NCBI GenBank assembly: GCA_029577135.1 | Contig: JARQPW010000006.1 | Span: 1 to 64,000 of the forward strand | Length of the DNA stretch: 64,000 nt | From: Acidimicrobiales bacterium | GTDB taxonomy: Bacteria > Actinomycetota > Acidimicrobiia > Acidimicrobiales > MedAcidi-G1 | Direction of reading: 5' to 3' | Shown: positions 9,231 to 18,366 of the stretch, one piece after another | Position numbering within the stretch: position 1 is the stretch's first letter | How the letters are laid out: every line of letters begins with the position of its first letter | The notes under the pieces: generated by a model | Told to the model about the DNA's origin: nothing | Seen by the model: only the letters and a program-made list of their open reading frames with translations | Database searches by the model: none | Position numbers and translations under genes: made by a program

Positions 9231-9719
9231 ATGTCTGAAGCGCCACTGGATCTCGACCAGGTTGATCATGCGATCCTGGAGATCCTCCAGCAGGACGGCC
9301 GGAGGGCCAACGTCGACCTCGCCGACGCCGTCCACCTCTCGCCCTCGGCCTGCCTGCGACGGATCCGACGCCTCGAGGAGGCGGGGGTGATCGACCGCTA
9401 TGCAGCGCTCCTCGACCCCTCCCGGGTGGGCCTCGGTACCGACGTGTTCGTCGAGATCACGTTGGCCGGCCAGGACGAGGCCACCCTCGACGCCTTCGAG
9501 GTGGCGGTCGTCGAGCGGCCCGAGATCATGAGCTGTCACCTGATGGCGGGGGAGTTCGACTATCTGGTGCACGTGGTCGTGTGCGATGTCGCCGACTATG
9601 AGGTCCTCCACCGCACCCACCTGGCGCAGTTGCCGGGCGTGGCGCGGATGGTTTCGAGCTTCGCCCTGCGGCCAATCTGCGATCGCACCGCCTTCCCGCT
9701 GGACGCTCCTGCCGGCTGA
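9231..9719 (+). CDS. Lrp/AsnC family transcriptional regulator
   Basis: A 162-residue protein with an N-terminal helix-turn-helix (about residues 10-55; LADAVHLSPSACLRRIRRL) and a C-terminal RAM/AsnC ligand-binding domain (about 70-150; FVEITL and MAGEFDYLVHVVV segments). This is the common full length for the family. It is transcribed away from ald and probably activates it in response to alanine, as AldR-type regulators do in other Actinobacteria. ATG 9231 (MSEAPLDLD) is favoured over ATG 9219, which adds only MISC. Confidence 0.9.
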   Translation: MSEAPLDLDQVDHAILEILQQDGRRANVDLADAVHLSPSACLRRIRRLEEAGVIDRYAALLDPSRVGLGTDVFVEITLAGQDEATLDAFEVAVVERPEIMSCHLMAGEFDYLVHVVVCDVADYEVLHRTHLAQLPGVARMVSSFALRPICDRTAFPLDAPAG

Positions 9720-9726
9720 CCGCGCC

Positions 9727-10485
9727 TCAGGCCAGCCCGCCGTCGACCTTGAGCACGCTTCCCGTCGTGAAGCTCGAGGCGTCCGATGCCAGGTAGAGGG
9801 CGGCGCCGACGATCTCGGCGGGCTCCCCACCCCGTCCGAGTGGCATCGTGCGGCGTGCCGTCTCGGCGAAGGCCTCGAGGTCCCAGGCCCGGGCGATGTC
9901 GGTCAGGAACGGGCCGGGCATCAGGCAGTTCACCCGGACCTCCGGCCCGAGTGCCCTCGCCAGCGAGGACGTGAGGTTGTTGACCCCGGCCTTGGCCATG
10001 GCGTAGACGACCTCGCCGGGGGTGGGGCGCACGGCGGCCACGGAGCTCACGTTGACGATCGAGCCGCGGCCGTCTGCCTTCATGCGCTCGCCGATCACGA
10101 CCGAGAGTCGGAAGACGCCCTTGAGGTTCACGTCCATGACCTTGTCGTACAGGGCCTCGGTGACCGCGGTCAGGGAGTCGTAGAGGGGGGACATGCCGGC
10201 GTTGTTGACCAGGATGTCGACACGACCGAACTCGTCGTAGGCGGCGTCGGCGAGTCGGTCGACCTGCTCCCAGTGGCCGACGTGGCATTCGAGGGGCAGC
10301 GCCCGGCGGCCGAAGCGCTCGACGACCTCTGCGGCGAGCGCCTCGCAGTTCTCGAGCTTGCGGCTGGCGATGACCACATCTGCGCCGTGTTCGGCGAAGG
10401 CCAGGACCATCTCGCGGCCGAGGCCCCGGCTGCCGCCGGTCACGACCGCCACGCGGTCGGTGAGGTCGAAGCGGTCGGTGGGCAT
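9727..10485 (-). CDS. SDR family oxidoreductase
   Basis: A classical short-chain dehydrogenase of 252 residues. It has the TGGSRGLG nucleotide-binding motif, NNAG, catalytic Ser in NVSS, the YxxxK pair in YAMAK, and a C-terminal DGG close. It is likely an NAD(P)-dependent 3-oxoacyl or alcohol dehydrogenase; the substrate cannot be read from sequence. The frame is open far upstream, but the Rossmann fold fixes the start at 10485. The next minus-strand gene upstream, a TetR regulator, ends 44 bases away, so the two may be co-transcribed. Confidence 0.9.
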   Translation of the reverse strand: MPTDRFDLTDRVAVVTGGSRGLGREMVLAFAEHGADVVIASRKLENCEALAAEVVERFGRRALPLECHVGHWEQVDRLADAAYDEFGRVDILVNNAGMSPLYDSLTAVTEALYDKVMDVNLKGVFRLSVVIGERMKADGRGSIVNVSSVAAVRPTPGEVVYAMAKAGVNNLTSSLARALGPEVRVNCLMPGPFLTDIARAWDLEAFAETARRTMPLGRGGEPAEIVGAALYLASDASSFTTGSVLKVDGGLA

Positions 10486-10529
10486 GGTGCAGTATCCCCC
10501 GTGGCCGCGGGAGGGGCGAATCCCGACGG

Positions 10530-11111
10530 TCAGGGTGCGGCCGGGACGCCGGCTGCCGAGCGGATGCCGTCCACCAGCAGGTCGACGAGGAACCCGAACT
10601 CGGCGTCGTGGTCGCCTCGGCCCATGACGTCGAGGTTCTCGAGTCGGGTGAAGCCGTCCATGGCGGCCCGGAGTGATCGCCCGGCCTTGACGGCCTCGGA
10701 GTCCTCGAGCCCGAAGCCGCGGATCACGGCCTGGACGGCACCCAGGGCGAGGCGGGCGCCGGCGCGTCTTTCGGCGTCGTCCGGGTCGATCGGCGTGAGC
10801 GTCAGGTCGTAGCGGCCGGGGAAGGTCGTGGCCCAGGAACGGTAGGCGTGGGCGAAGGAGCGGACGGCGTCCTCGTCGCTGCGACCCAATACGGAATCGC
10901 GCAGGATCTCGCCGAACTCGACGGTCGCGGCGTGGGCGAGCTCGCGGCGCAGGCCGGGCAGGCCGTCGACGTGCGAGTAGAGGGAGGGGGAACGGACCCC
11001 GAGGCGTTCGGCGACGGCGGCCAGGCTGACGGCGGCGGCCCCGTCGGCGTCCACGACCGCCAATCCGGCGGCGACCACGTCCCGGCGGGTGACCCCCCGC
11101 TTCCTTGCCAT
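10530..11111 (-). CDS. TetR family transcriptional regulator
   Basis: 193 residues. The N-terminal HTH covers about residues 8-55 (RRDVVAAGLAVVDADG and SLYSHVDG, the typical recognition-helix region). The C-terminal helical domain resembles the WHG-type TetR ligand domain, with FAHAYRSWA and PGRYDLTL segments. It is upstream of the SDR gene on the same strand and divergent from an amidohydrolase, so it may repress either or both. The ligand is unknown. Confidence 0.88.
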   Translation of the reverse strand: MARKRGVTRRDVVAAGLAVVDADGAAAVSLAAVAERLGVRSPSLYSHVDGLPGLRRELAHAATVEFGEILRDSVLGRSDEDAVRSFAHAYRSWATTFPGRYDLTLTPIDPDDAERRAGARLALGAVQAVIRGFGLEDSEAVKAGRSLRAAMDGFTRLENLDVMGRGDHDAEFGFLVDLLVDGIRSAAGVPAAP

Positions 11112-11119
11112 GTTGCAAG

Positions 11120-11140
11120 CATAGTAGGGATATGCCTATG
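11120..11140. promoter_or_regulatory. Candidate TetR operator
   Basis: CATAG (11120-11124) and CTATG (11136-11140) form an inverted repeat separated by 11 bases. They lie nine bases upstream of the TetR start and within the 94-base divergent region shared with the amidohydrolase. Size and place suit a TetR dimer site; no binding evidence is available. Confidence 0.4.
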
Positions 11141-11205
11141 ATCATTAGATAGGAAGTCCAACTCGGGGCCACCACCTCCGAGTCGACCCCCCAGGAGTCG
11201 GAGCA

Positions 11206-12429
11206 ATGACCACCGCCACCGAGACCACCGGCACCGAGACCCCCGCCCCGTACACGATCATCTCGTCGGACTGCCACGCCGGCGGCAACATGGCGATGTA
11301 CGAGGAGTACCTCGAGGCCCAGTGGAAGGATGCCTTCAAGGAGTGGCGGGGCGCCTACTCCAACCCGTTCCGCGACCTCCAGGACGACGGTCGCTCCCGC
11401 AACTGGGACAACGAGCGGCGCATCGACGACCTGAACGCCGACGGGGTCGTCGCGGAGATCACCTTCCCGAACACCGTGCCACCGTTCTTCCCGACCGGAA
11501 CCCTCATCACCTACCCGGCCACCGACCCCGCCGAGTACGAACGGCGCCTCGTCGGGGTCCGCACCCACAACCGCTGGCTGCTCGACTGGTGCAACGAGCA
11601 CCCCGAACGCCGTTGCGGCCTGCCCCAGGTGTTCCTCAACGACCTCGACGACACGATCGCCGACCTCGAGTGGACAGCCGAGAACGGCTTCCGAAGCTTC
11701 ATGCTCCCGGCCATCCCGCCCGACATGGGCATCCCCGGCTTCTGGGACCCGTTCTACGACCGCCTCTGGGCTGCGGTGCGCGACCTCGACCTGACGATCA
11801 CCCAACACGGCGGTTCCGGCGGCCCCGACTACGGGAAAGCCCCGACGGCGACCCTCGTGTACCTCATGGAGGTTCCGTTCTTCGCCCAACGGAACCTGTC
11901 GCACCTGATCATGTCGGGCGTCTTCGAGCGCTTCCCCGAGTTGCGCTTCGTCATGACCGAGCAGGGCGTCGCCTGGGTGCTCGACGAGTTGCGCCGAATG
12001 GACGGCTACCACGCCCAGATGTCGTCGGGCCGGGTCGGCGAACTCGGATTCGACGCCGACCTGGTGCTCCCCATGAAGCCCAGCGAGTACTTCGACCGAA
12101 ACGTCTGGATCGGCGCCAGCTTTCCGAGTCCGTCCGAGGCCGCGGCCATCCGCGAGGTGGGCGTGCACAACGTCATGTGGGGCAATGACTACCCGCACAA
12201 CGAGGGAACGTTCCCCAACTCCCGTGAGTCGCTGCGCCGCTCGTTCTGCGACTGGGACGAGGCCGACCTGCGCACCATCTTCTGCGACAACGCCGTCGAG
12301 GTGTACCGCTTCGACGCAGAGGCGCTGGCCCCGTATTCCGCCGAGCACGGCCCCACTGTCGACGAGGTGGCCACGCCCCTGGACGAGGTCCCGAAGGGCA
12401 ACTGGAGCCCGGCCTTCACCCGGCCCTAG
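11206..12429 (+). CDS. Amidohydrolase family protein (COG2159 type)
   Basis: A 407-residue amidohydrolase_2 protein without a signal peptide, hence cytoplasmic. ISSDCHAGG near the N-terminus is in the position of the family's metal-binding motif. TQHGGSGG and MWGNDYPHNEGTFP follow, the last carrying the conserved Asp and His of the barrel's final strands. Such proteins hydrolyse or decarboxylate ring-cleavage or amide products. A second, diverged copy of the family lies at 13932-15143 in the opposite direction. ATG 11206 is preceded by GGAG about six bases upstream. Confidence 0.85.
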   Translation: MTTATETTGTETPAPYTIISSDCHAGGNMAMYEEYLEAQWKDAFKEWRGAYSNPFRDLQDDGRSRNWDNERRIDDLNADGVVAEITFPNTVPPFFPTGTLITYPATDPAEYERRLVGVRTHNRWLLDWCNEHPERRCGLPQVFLNDLDDTIADLEWTAENGFRSFMLPAIPPDMGIPGFWDPFYDRLWAAVRDLDLTITQHGGSGGPDYGKAPTATLVYLMEVPFFAQRNLSHLIMSGVFERFPELRFVMTEQGVAWVLDELRRMDGYHAQMSSGRVGELGFDADLVLPMKPSEYFDRNVWIGASFPSPSEAAAIREVGVHNVMWGNDYPHNEGTFPNSRESLRRSFCDWDEADLRTIFCDNAVEVYRFDAEALAPYSAEHGPTVDEVATPLDEVPKGNWSPAFTRP

Positions 12430-12440
12430 CTTGTCGCCGG

Positions 12441-13886
12441 TTACCGCAGGCCCGTTGCGCTGATCGGGTCGCCGATGGCCACCAGGTGGCCGAGGTCGGG
12501 GTCGTAGGCGAAGCGTCGCAGCAGGTCGCCGGCGCCGTGCTTGCCGGGTCCCAGTGACGCCTCGGCCAGCCCGGGCAGGCTGAACGACCCGATCGATCCG
12601 ACGGCGTCGACGAAGGTCGCCGGAGTGAGTTCTTCGCCGGCTCCGTCCAGGAGCTTCATCGCCAGCCGGAACACCTGGCAGGCGTGCATTGCGTCGAGTC
12701 GGGTGCCGGTGGATGCGTTCCCCTTGAAGTCGTTCCGCTCGTCGACGCACCTCTGCACCGACGGGTCGGCGAGCAGTTCCTCGGGACGGGGAACGTCCAT
12801 GGTCAGTGCCGAGACCCGGCCGCCCACGAAGGTGGAGAGCCCGGCACCGCCGGGGAAACCGGGGTCCACGGCCTCGGGGTCGGTGATCACGAGCTCGACG
12901 ACCGAGCCGACCCGCTCGAGGGCGATGGCATGGTTGCCGGCATCCTCGAGGACCAACACGACATCGACGCCGTCGGCCCCGAAGTGGTCCCGGAGGGGTG
13001 CGTCGAGTTGGTTGATGTCGGCATGCTGCGTCTCGAAGTCCGCCTCCGAGGCGAGGTCGAGGGTGAACTCCTCGATGAGTTCCCGTACGTGGTCCCGGAA
13101 CACCGACGTGGCTCCCGTCCAGACCGTGCCGAGCCGGAGGTCGTCGAGGTCGCCGCGCCGCACGAGTGCGGTCAGCCCGAGGAGGCGAGCGTCGTCCGGG
13201 GCCATCTCGACGGTGACCAGGAGGCCGCCGAGGTCGGTGTCGAGGCCCGCGTCGAGGCCGGACCGGGCGACGACGGGGGCGCCATAGCGCTCACTCACAC
13301 AGCGGACCGCTTCCTCGTCGGCCGTGTCCATGAGGGCCAGGAAGACGGCGGCTTCCTCGAGGAGGGAGGTGCAGGCCTCGTCGGCCGAACCGGTCCGGTA
13401 CGGGTTGAATCGGGCCACGTGCAGGATGACCTGACGACCCCGGATGCCGCCACGGTCGTTCCGAGCCCGGACAAAGGACTCGAACAGGTCCTCGCCCGTC
13501 GGGTCGGTCGAGTCGAGGAGCAGGCCCACATGGAGTTCCGTGGGGGTGACGCCCTGCCAGGAGGCGGGGAGCACGGACCCGGTCGTCGTCGGAGGCCCGC
13601 TCGTCGTGGTGCTCGAGGTCGTGGTGCTCGAGGTCGTGGTGCTCGAGGTCGTGGTGCTCGAGGTCGTGGTGCTCGAGGTCGTGGTGCTCGAGGTCGTGGT
13701 GCTCGAGGTCGTGGTGCTCGTGGTCGTGGTGCTCGTCGTCTCGGGAGCAGCGCTCGTGGTCGTCGAGGTGGTCGTGGTCTCGGGAGCAGCGCTCGTGGTC
13801 GTCGGCGTCGGGTCGGAGCCTCCGCCACAGCCGGTGGCCACCAGTACGACGGCGAGCAGCGCCGGGAGCCACGTCCTCACGGCCAC
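12441..13886 (-). CDS. Binding lipoprotein with Thr/Ser linker (periplasmic binding protein type I-like)
   Basis: 481 residues from a GTG start; an in-frame GTG at 13880 is equally possible. A Sec signal ends in the lipobox VATGC. Residues of about 25-95 form a linker of TTTSS repeats. The remaining 380 residues resemble the substrate-binding protein of branched-chain amino-acid-type ABC transporters (Peripla_BP_6): ELHVGLLLD at the domain start, [13 protein letters not shown], then a C-terminal [10 protein letters not shown] segment. No permease or ATPase gene is adjacent, so it may act as an orphan receptor or pair with a distant transporter. It is the last gene of a five-gene minus-strand run. 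Confidence 0.78.
   Translation of the reverse strand: MAVRTWLPALLAVVLVATGCGGGSDPTPTTTSAAPETTTTSTTTSAAPETTSTTTTSTTTSSTTTSSTTTSSTTTSSTTTSSTTTSSTTTSSTTTSGPPTTTGSVLPASWQGVTPTELHVGLLLDSTDPTGEDLFESFVRARNDRGGIRGRQVILHVARFNPYRTGSADEACTSLLEEAAVFLALMDTADEEAVRCVSERYGAPVVARSGLDAGLDTDLGGLLVTVEMAPDDARLLGLTALVRRGDLDDLRLGTVWTGATSVFRDHVRELIEEFTLDLASEADFETQHADINQLDAPLRDHFGADGVDVVLVLEDAGNHAIALERVGSVVELVITDPEAVDPGFPGGAGLSTFVGGRVSALTMDVPRPEELLADPSVQRCVDERNDFKGNASTGTRLDAMHACQVFRLAMKLLDGAGEELTPATFVDAVGSIGSFSLPGLAEASLGPGKHGAGDLLRRFAYDPDLGHLVAIGDPISATGLR
13606..13740. repeat. 15-base tandem repeat in a lipoprotein linker
   Basis: Seven perfect copies of GTGGTGCTCGAGGTC (13606-13710) are followed by two variant copies to 13740. 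Read on the minus strand they encode the TTTSS linker. Perfect identity between copies suggests recent slippage, so copy number may vary between strains. Confidence 0.9.
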
Positions 13887-13931
13887 GACGTTACGACAAC
13901 GCGCCCGCTATCGGCGGGCAGCGTTCAGGAA

Positions 13932-15143
13932 TCAGGCTGTGATGCCGAAGCGTTGGAGGCCGAAACAGTCGATGGCGTTGCCGCGCATGAGCTTGTACGT
14001 CTCCTCGTCGGAGAGGCCCGCCGCGGTACAGATCTTCGTCGCGATGTCGAGCGTGTGCGGATAGGTCGAGTCGGAGTGGGGGAAGTCGACCTCGAAGCAG
14101 ATCTGGTCCATGCCGATGACATCCCGGTTCCGCAGGCCGGTCTCGTCGTCGAAGATGCAACCCCAGATGTGGCCGGGGATGTAGGTGCTGGGCGGCTCGG
14201 GAAGGTCGATGCCGAAGGTGGCGTCGCCCCGCTCGGCCCAGATCTTGTCCATGCGCTCGATCACGTACGGCATCCAGCCGACCTGGCCCTCCGAGTAGGC
14301 GATCTTGAGCCTCGGGAACCGGACGAACACGCCCGAGAGGATGTAGTCGCACATCGACCCCATGGCGTTCGAGAACGTGAGCGTCGACGAGACGGCGAAC
14401 GGGGCGTCGGGCGAGGTGCTGGGCATCTTGGACGACGACCCGATGTGCATGCAGACGACGGTGTCGGTCTCCTCGCAGGCCCGGAGGAACGGATCCCAGA
14501 AGCGGTCCTTGTCGTGGATCGAAGGCAGGCCCAGCGGGTAGGGGTTCTCCGAGAACGTCACTGCGAACGAGCCCTTTCCGGCGCAGCGCTGCACCTCGGC
14601 AGCCGCCGCTGTGGGATCCCAGAGAGGAATGAGCGTGAGCGGAATGAGGCGCCCCCTGCCGTCGCCGGCACACCACTCGTCGATCATCCAGTCGTTGTAG
14701 GCCTGGACGCAGAGCATGGCGAGCTCCTTGTCCTCCCGCTCGTAGAAGGTCTGGCCGCAGAATCGGGGCAGCACGTTCGGGAAGCAGACCGAGACGTCGA
14801 CGTGGTTCTCATCCATGGCGGCCAGGCGGTCCTTCTGGATCCAGCCGCCGGGATGGATCTCGTCGAACGTGACGGGGGTGATGTCCAGGTCGTCGAAGCC
14901 GACGGCTGCCGAGAGCTTGGGGAACGGGTAGACGAGGTCGTCGTAGAGCCACCAGTCGCAGGCGGTGCCGCCCTCGACGCCCTTCTCGTACGAGAAGACG
15001 CCGCCCTCGAAGTTGAAGACGGCGGTGTCGCGTTCCACGCGCGGGCAGCGGTCCTGGTACCTGGCGGGGAGGCGGGACGTCCACAGGTCTGGGGGCTCGA
15101 CGACGTGGTCGTCGACGGAGATGATCCGGGGGATCTCGGGCAT
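13932..15143 (-). CDS. Amidohydrolase family protein (COG2159 type)
   Basis: 403 residues, cytoplasmic, amidohydrolase_2 fold. [15 protein letters not shown] occupies the place of the N-terminal metal motif, VCMHIGSSS carries a conserved His, and [13 protein letters not shown] carries the late Asp/His pair. These features match a large actinobacterial group of uncharacterised amidohydrolases. It is downstream of an LLM oxidoreductase and an SRPBCC protein in one run, which fits degradation of an aromatic or cyclic compound; this is inference. The frame is open upstream, but the family begins at MPEIPRIIS, fixing the start at 15143. Confidence 0.85.
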   Translation of the reverse strand: MPEIPRIISVDDHVVEPPDLWTSRLPARYQDRCPRVERDTAVFNFEGGVFSYEKGVEGGTACDWWLYDDLVYPFPKLSAAVGFDDLDITPVTFDEIHPGGWIQKDRLAAMDENHVDVSVCFPNVLPRFCGQTFYEREDKELAMLCVQAYNDWMIDEWCAGDGRGRLIPLTLIPLWDPTAAAAEVQRCAGKGSFAVTFSENPYPLGLPSIHDKDRFWDPFLRACEETDTVVCMHIGSSSKMPSTSPDAPFAVSSTLTFSNAMGSMCDYILSGVFVRFPRLKIAYSEGQVGWMPYVIERMDKIWAERGDATFGIDLPEPPSTYIPGHIWGCIFDDETGLRNRDVIGMDQICFEVDFPHSDSTYPHTLDIATKICTAAGLSDEETYKLMRGNAIDCFGLQRFGITA

Positions 15144-15253
15144 CCGGGCTCCGGGGGTCGTCGGTTTCTGACGGTCCGTCAGGCAGGCCCACGGTAGCGC
15201 GGGGTGCGTCGGGTCGGCCAGACGGCGGCGGGCCGATTGCCCCGCTTGGACGG

Positions 15254-16165
15254 TCAGGCCAGGCTGGACAGCAGCGAGCGGGTCTGGGCGAACTCGTCGG
15301 CCGTCCGGCCGAACTCGAGGGCGACGAAGTCGGTGGCGCCGGCCCGTGCGAGGCCCTCGAGCCCGGCGGCGACCTCCTCCTCGTTCCCGATGATCGCCAC
15401 GTCGCCCGGGCTGGCCGCCCCCTCGCGGTCGAGCATGGCCCGATACGAGGGCAACTCGCCGTAGATGGCGAAGACCTGCGCAGCCGCCTCGCGGACTGCG
15501 TCGGCGTCGTCGGTGACGCAGATCGGGAGGCTGCACACGATCCGTGGGTCGGGCCGGTCGACCTCGGCGGCGGCGTCGGAGAGCCGTGGCCGGATGTGGT
15601 CCCCGATCGTGCGCGGTCCGACCATCCAGAGGATGGTGCCGTCGGTGCGCCGGCCAGCGACGCGCAGGGCCTGCTCGCCGAGTGCCGCCACCATCACGGA
15701 CGGGACGCGGTCGCTGGGGCGGGCCGACTCCATGTGGGCCGCGAACGCCTCGCCGTCGTAGTCGACCCGGCCGGCGTCGAGCAGCGGCATGAGCACCTCG
15801 AGGTAGTCGATCAGGTGGCGGATGGGCCGGTCGAAGGAAAGGCCGAGGGCACCCTCGATGACCGGCTTGTGCGAGAGGCCGATGCCGAGCACCAGGTTCC
15901 GGTCGCCGAGCACCGCCTGGGTCGTGAGGGCCTGGCCGGCCAGCATCGTGGGATGGCGGGGGAACGTCGGGATGACCGCCGATCCGAACTCGAGCCCCGG
16001 TGCGGCATCGGCCACCGCCGGGAAGACGGTCAGGGCGTCGACGAGGCCGGTCTGGGCGAGCCACCAGCCGGAGAACCCGTCTTCGGCGGCGCGGGCGGCG
16101 TGTTCGCGCAGTCGTCCGATGTCGGCGTGGAGCAGTTCGGCCGAGGCGTTGACGGCGATGCGCAT
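15254..16165 (-). CDS. LLM class (F420-type) oxidoreductase
   Basis: A 303-residue luciferase-like TIM barrel. It begins MRIAVNASAE and has the GIGLSHKPVIEG and GRRTDGTILWMVGPRT segments typical of the F420-dependent subgroup (TIGR03564-like). Members transfer hydride between F420 or flavin and an organic substrate. The gap to the SRPBCC gene upstream is 37 bases and to the amidohydrolase downstream 110 bases. The preference for F420 over FMN is inferred from subgroup resemblance. Confidence 0.85.
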   Translation of the reverse strand: MRIAVNASAELLHADIGRLREHAARAAEDGFSGWWLAQTGLVDALTVFPAVADAAPGLEFGSAVIPTFPRHPTMLAGQALTTQAVLGDRNLVLGIGLSHKPVIEGALGLSFDRPIRHLIDYLEVLMPLLDAGRVDYDGEAFAAHMESARPSDRVPSVMVAALGEQALRVAGRRTDGTILWMVGPRTIGDHIRPRLSDAAAEVDRPDPRIVCSLPICVTDDADAVREAAAQVFAIYGELPSYRAMLDREGAASPGDVAIIGNEEEVAAGLEGLARAGATDFVALEFGRTADEFAQTRSLLSSLA

Positions 16166-16202
16166 GGGGTCCTCCGGGAGGAAAGAGAGAAGAAGGGGTC
16201 GG

Positions 16203-16634
16203 TCAGTCCCCTGATTCGACCATGGCCTGCAACCGGTCGACGAACCCGGTGAGGAAGGCCTCGGCCACGACGAGGAAGCCGTCGCTGGCGCCGTCGGCCA
16301 GGGGATCGACCACGATCGACCAGGCCAGCAGGCAGGAATCGCCCCGGTCCGTGATGGCCGTCGTGCCCTGGTAGAGCGCCACCGGGGCACCGGTCAGCTC
16401 GTAGACGCGCCGCCACGGGGGCTCGAACGAGATGACCTCCTCGCGGAAGGACAGGCCGTCCATCCCGAACTCGAAGACCGCCCCCAGCCCGTGTGGCGCC
16501 GGCTCGCCCTCGACCACGAAGCCTCCGGTCGCCGTGGCGATCATGTCGAGCAGGGCGTCCCACACCACCTGTCGGGGCGCAGCGATCTCCCGCTCGATGA
16601 CGATCGACGTGTAGGTCCTGCGTTGTTCCGTCAC
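16203..16634 (-). CDS. SRPBCC family protein
   Basis: 143 residues from a GTG eight bases after the end of the gamma-glutamyltransferase-like gene. REIAAPRQVVWDALLD at the N-terminus is the usual start of the START-like/polyketide-cyclase fold, and the C-terminal AEAFLTGFVDRLQAMVE helix closes the pocket. Such proteins bind hydrophobic ligands and sometimes catalyse cyclisation or dehydration. The ligand is unknown; the setting suggests a role with the neighbouring oxidoreductase and amidohydrolase. Confidence 0.75.
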   Translation of the reverse strand: MTEQRRTYTSIVIEREIAAPRQVVWDALLDMIATATGGFVVEGEPAPHGLGAVFEFGMDGLSFREEVISFEPPWRRVYELTGAPVALYQGTTAITDRGDSCLLAWSIVVDPLADGASDGFLVVAEAFLTGFVDRLQAMVESGD

Positions 16635-16641
16635 GTGCAGA

Positions 16642-18210
16642 TCATGCCCCGGCCGCCTCGCCGATGAGTGCTCGGGGGTCGGCGGCACCGGCCAGGCCGC
16701 CGTCGACGACCTCGATGCAGTGGGCGTGGCCGTAGTTGGCGTCAGTGACATGCGCTCGATGGCCGCGGGCGGTGAGGCCGTGGGCCCAGGACTCCGGCGC
16801 ATGGGCCTCGATCAGCACCTCGACGTCGTCCGGATCCGCCCAGGTGTCGAAGCCGCCACCCCTGCCACCCAACACCCAGCGACCTCCGCCGACCACATGG
16901 CCGGGCGAGGCACCGTCAACCAGGAGGTGCACCAGCATCTGCAGTACCACCTGCGGCTGGGCATCGCCGCCCATGGTCCCCAGGACCGAGCGCAGCGAAC
17001 CGTCCGGGCGGGTGACCAGCGCAGGTGCCAGCGTGTGAGGCGGTCGACGGCCGGGCCCGTAGCGGGCCGGGTGGCCGGGCTGGAGGCTGAACCCGAGGCC
17101 CCGGTTGTGCAGGAAGATCCCGAGGTCCGGCAGGGTCACGTGGCTGCCGAATCCGTCGGCGTTCGACTGGATGAGCGACACCGCCATGCCGTCTCCGTCG
17201 ACCACGCACTCGTACATCGTGTCTCCGTCGTGCCAGGCGTCTCCGAGCACGGCTCGCCGGTCGGGATCGATGGCGTTCCGTCGGGGACCGAGCCGTTCCG
17301 GGGCGAGCAGGGCGGTTCCGTCGGCGTGCTCGTGCAGCACCCCGTGCCGGTCATGTCCGGCCTGCCGCATCGCCTCGACGAGGATGTGTGCACGCAACGG
17401 GTCGTCCTCCCGGGGCAGGTCGAGGCCTTCGGCGATCAGGGCCGATGCCAGCGTCAGGTAACCCTGTGTGTTGGGTGGCACCGTCCAGACGTCGTGGCCC
17501 CAGACCCTGGAACCGAGGGGCTCGACCCAGTCGGCCTGTGGGCGGCGCAGGTCGTCGTCGCTGAACTCGCCGGTACCGACGGCGAGCAGCTCGTCGCCGT
17601 ACCCGCCCAGGTACACGGCATCGCGGCCACCCTCCGCCAGGGCCCGCAGAACGCGTGCCACGCCGGGTCGGCGGACCACCTGGCCGGTCCGCACCAGTCC
17701 ATCGAAGTCCTGTGCGCCGGGAACTCCCCGGACTCCGGCGGCAGCACGCACCAGGTGGGGCGACGCCTCGAAGCCCCCCTCGGCGAGCGTGATCGCCGGC
17801 GACAGGACCTCGGCCAGCGGCATCGAACCGAAGCGGTCGTGGAGCGCCGCCCAGCCGTCGACGCAACCGGGAACGGTCACCACCCGCACGTCGTCCCGCC
17901 TCGGCATCGACCCGTGGCCCTCGGCGGCCAGGCGCTCAGGATCGGCACCGGAGCCGGAGCGCCCGGAGGCGTTCAGGCACTCCGGCGGACCGTCGCCACG
18001 GTGGACGAGGGCGAACAGGTCGCCACCGAGTCCGCACATGTGCTGGGCGGTCACGGCCAGCACGGCATTGGCGGCGATGGCCGCATCGGCGGCATTCCCG
18101 CCCGCCCCGAGGATTCCGACGCCCGCCCTCGAGGCGAGGGCGTCGATCGTGCACACCATGGCGGTTCCGAAGCGCCGCTCGGGGTCCTCCCACGGTGCCG
18201 GAGTACTCAC
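16642..18210 (-). CDS. Gamma-glutamyltransferase family protein (YwrD-like)
   Basis: A 522-residue Ntn-hydrolase of the gamma-glutamyltranspeptidase family. The N-terminal half holds GGNAADAAIAANAVL and the CGLGGDLF segment. GDTMYECVVD around residue 331 marks the autoprocessing point: Thr331 is the predicted catalytic nucleophile, but the usual second Thr is Met, as in YwrD-type members. No signal peptide is visible, so it is probably cytoplasmic, unlike classical exported GGT. GTMGGDAQPQ near the C-terminus is the conserved oxyanion region. It is the first gene of the five-gene minus-strand run. Whether it acts on glutathione-like peptides or another gamma-glutamyl compound is unknown. Confidence 0.88.
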   Translation of the reverse strand: MSTPAPWEDPERRFGTAMVCTIDALASRAGVGILGAGGNAADAAIAANAVLAVTAQHMCGLGGDLFALVHRGDGPPECLNASGRSGSGADPERLAAEGHGSMPRRDDVRVVTVPGCVDGWAALHDRFGSMPLAEVLSPAITLAEGGFEASPHLVRAAAGVRGVPGAQDFDGLVRTGQVVRRPGVARVLRALAEGGRDAVYLGGYGDELLAVGTGEFSDDDLRRPQADWVEPLGSRVWGHDVWTVPPNTQGYLTLASALIAEGLDLPREDDPLRAHILVEAMRQAGHDRHGVLHEHADGTALLAPERLGPRRNAIDPDRRAVLGDAWHDGDTMYECVVDGDGMAVSLIQSNADGFGSHVTLPDLGIFLHNRGLGFSLQPGHPARYGPGRRPPHTLAPALVTRPDGSLRSVLGTMGGDAQPQVVLQMLVHLLVDGASPGHVVGGGRWVLGGRGGGFDTWADPDDVEVLIEAHAPESWAHGLTARGHRAHVTDANYGHAHCIEVVDGGLAGAADPRALIGEAAGA

Positions 18211-18366
18211 GGGTCAAGCATGCCACGCCGGTCGGGCACGTGTGGCCTCCCGACCCGCCGGGCTGGGAGAGTGGAGGCAGTCGGCGACCAGGGAGACATG
18301 AGATGGGTGACCAGCAGGTACGGGAGGCCCTGGAGGAGGCGACGTGAGCCGCCGGACGGCCTGACG

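Noticed and set aside
9727-12750. One 1007-codon minus-strand frame as a fusion protein
   Set aside because: Only the last 252 codons are SDR-like; the rest is antisense to a TetR gene's shifted frame and to the amidohydrolase.
13606-13740. Regular short repeats resembling a CRISPR array
   Set aside because: There are no spacers; the unit is 15 bases, contiguous and in frame inside a coding linker.
13444-14064. A plus-strand Val/Leu-rich open frame that looks like a membrane protein
   Set aside because: The [10 protein letters not shown] repeats are antisense of Thr/Ser codons in the lipoprotein linker.
12684-15197. An 837-codon plus-strand open frame
   Set aside because: It lies opposite two clear minus-strand genes and its [11 protein letters not shown] run is only the antisense of the TTTSS repeat.
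16720-18297. A long N-terminal part of the LLM oxidoreductase at 18367
   Set aside because: It is antisense to the gamma-glutamyltransferase-like gene and shows no barrel segments.
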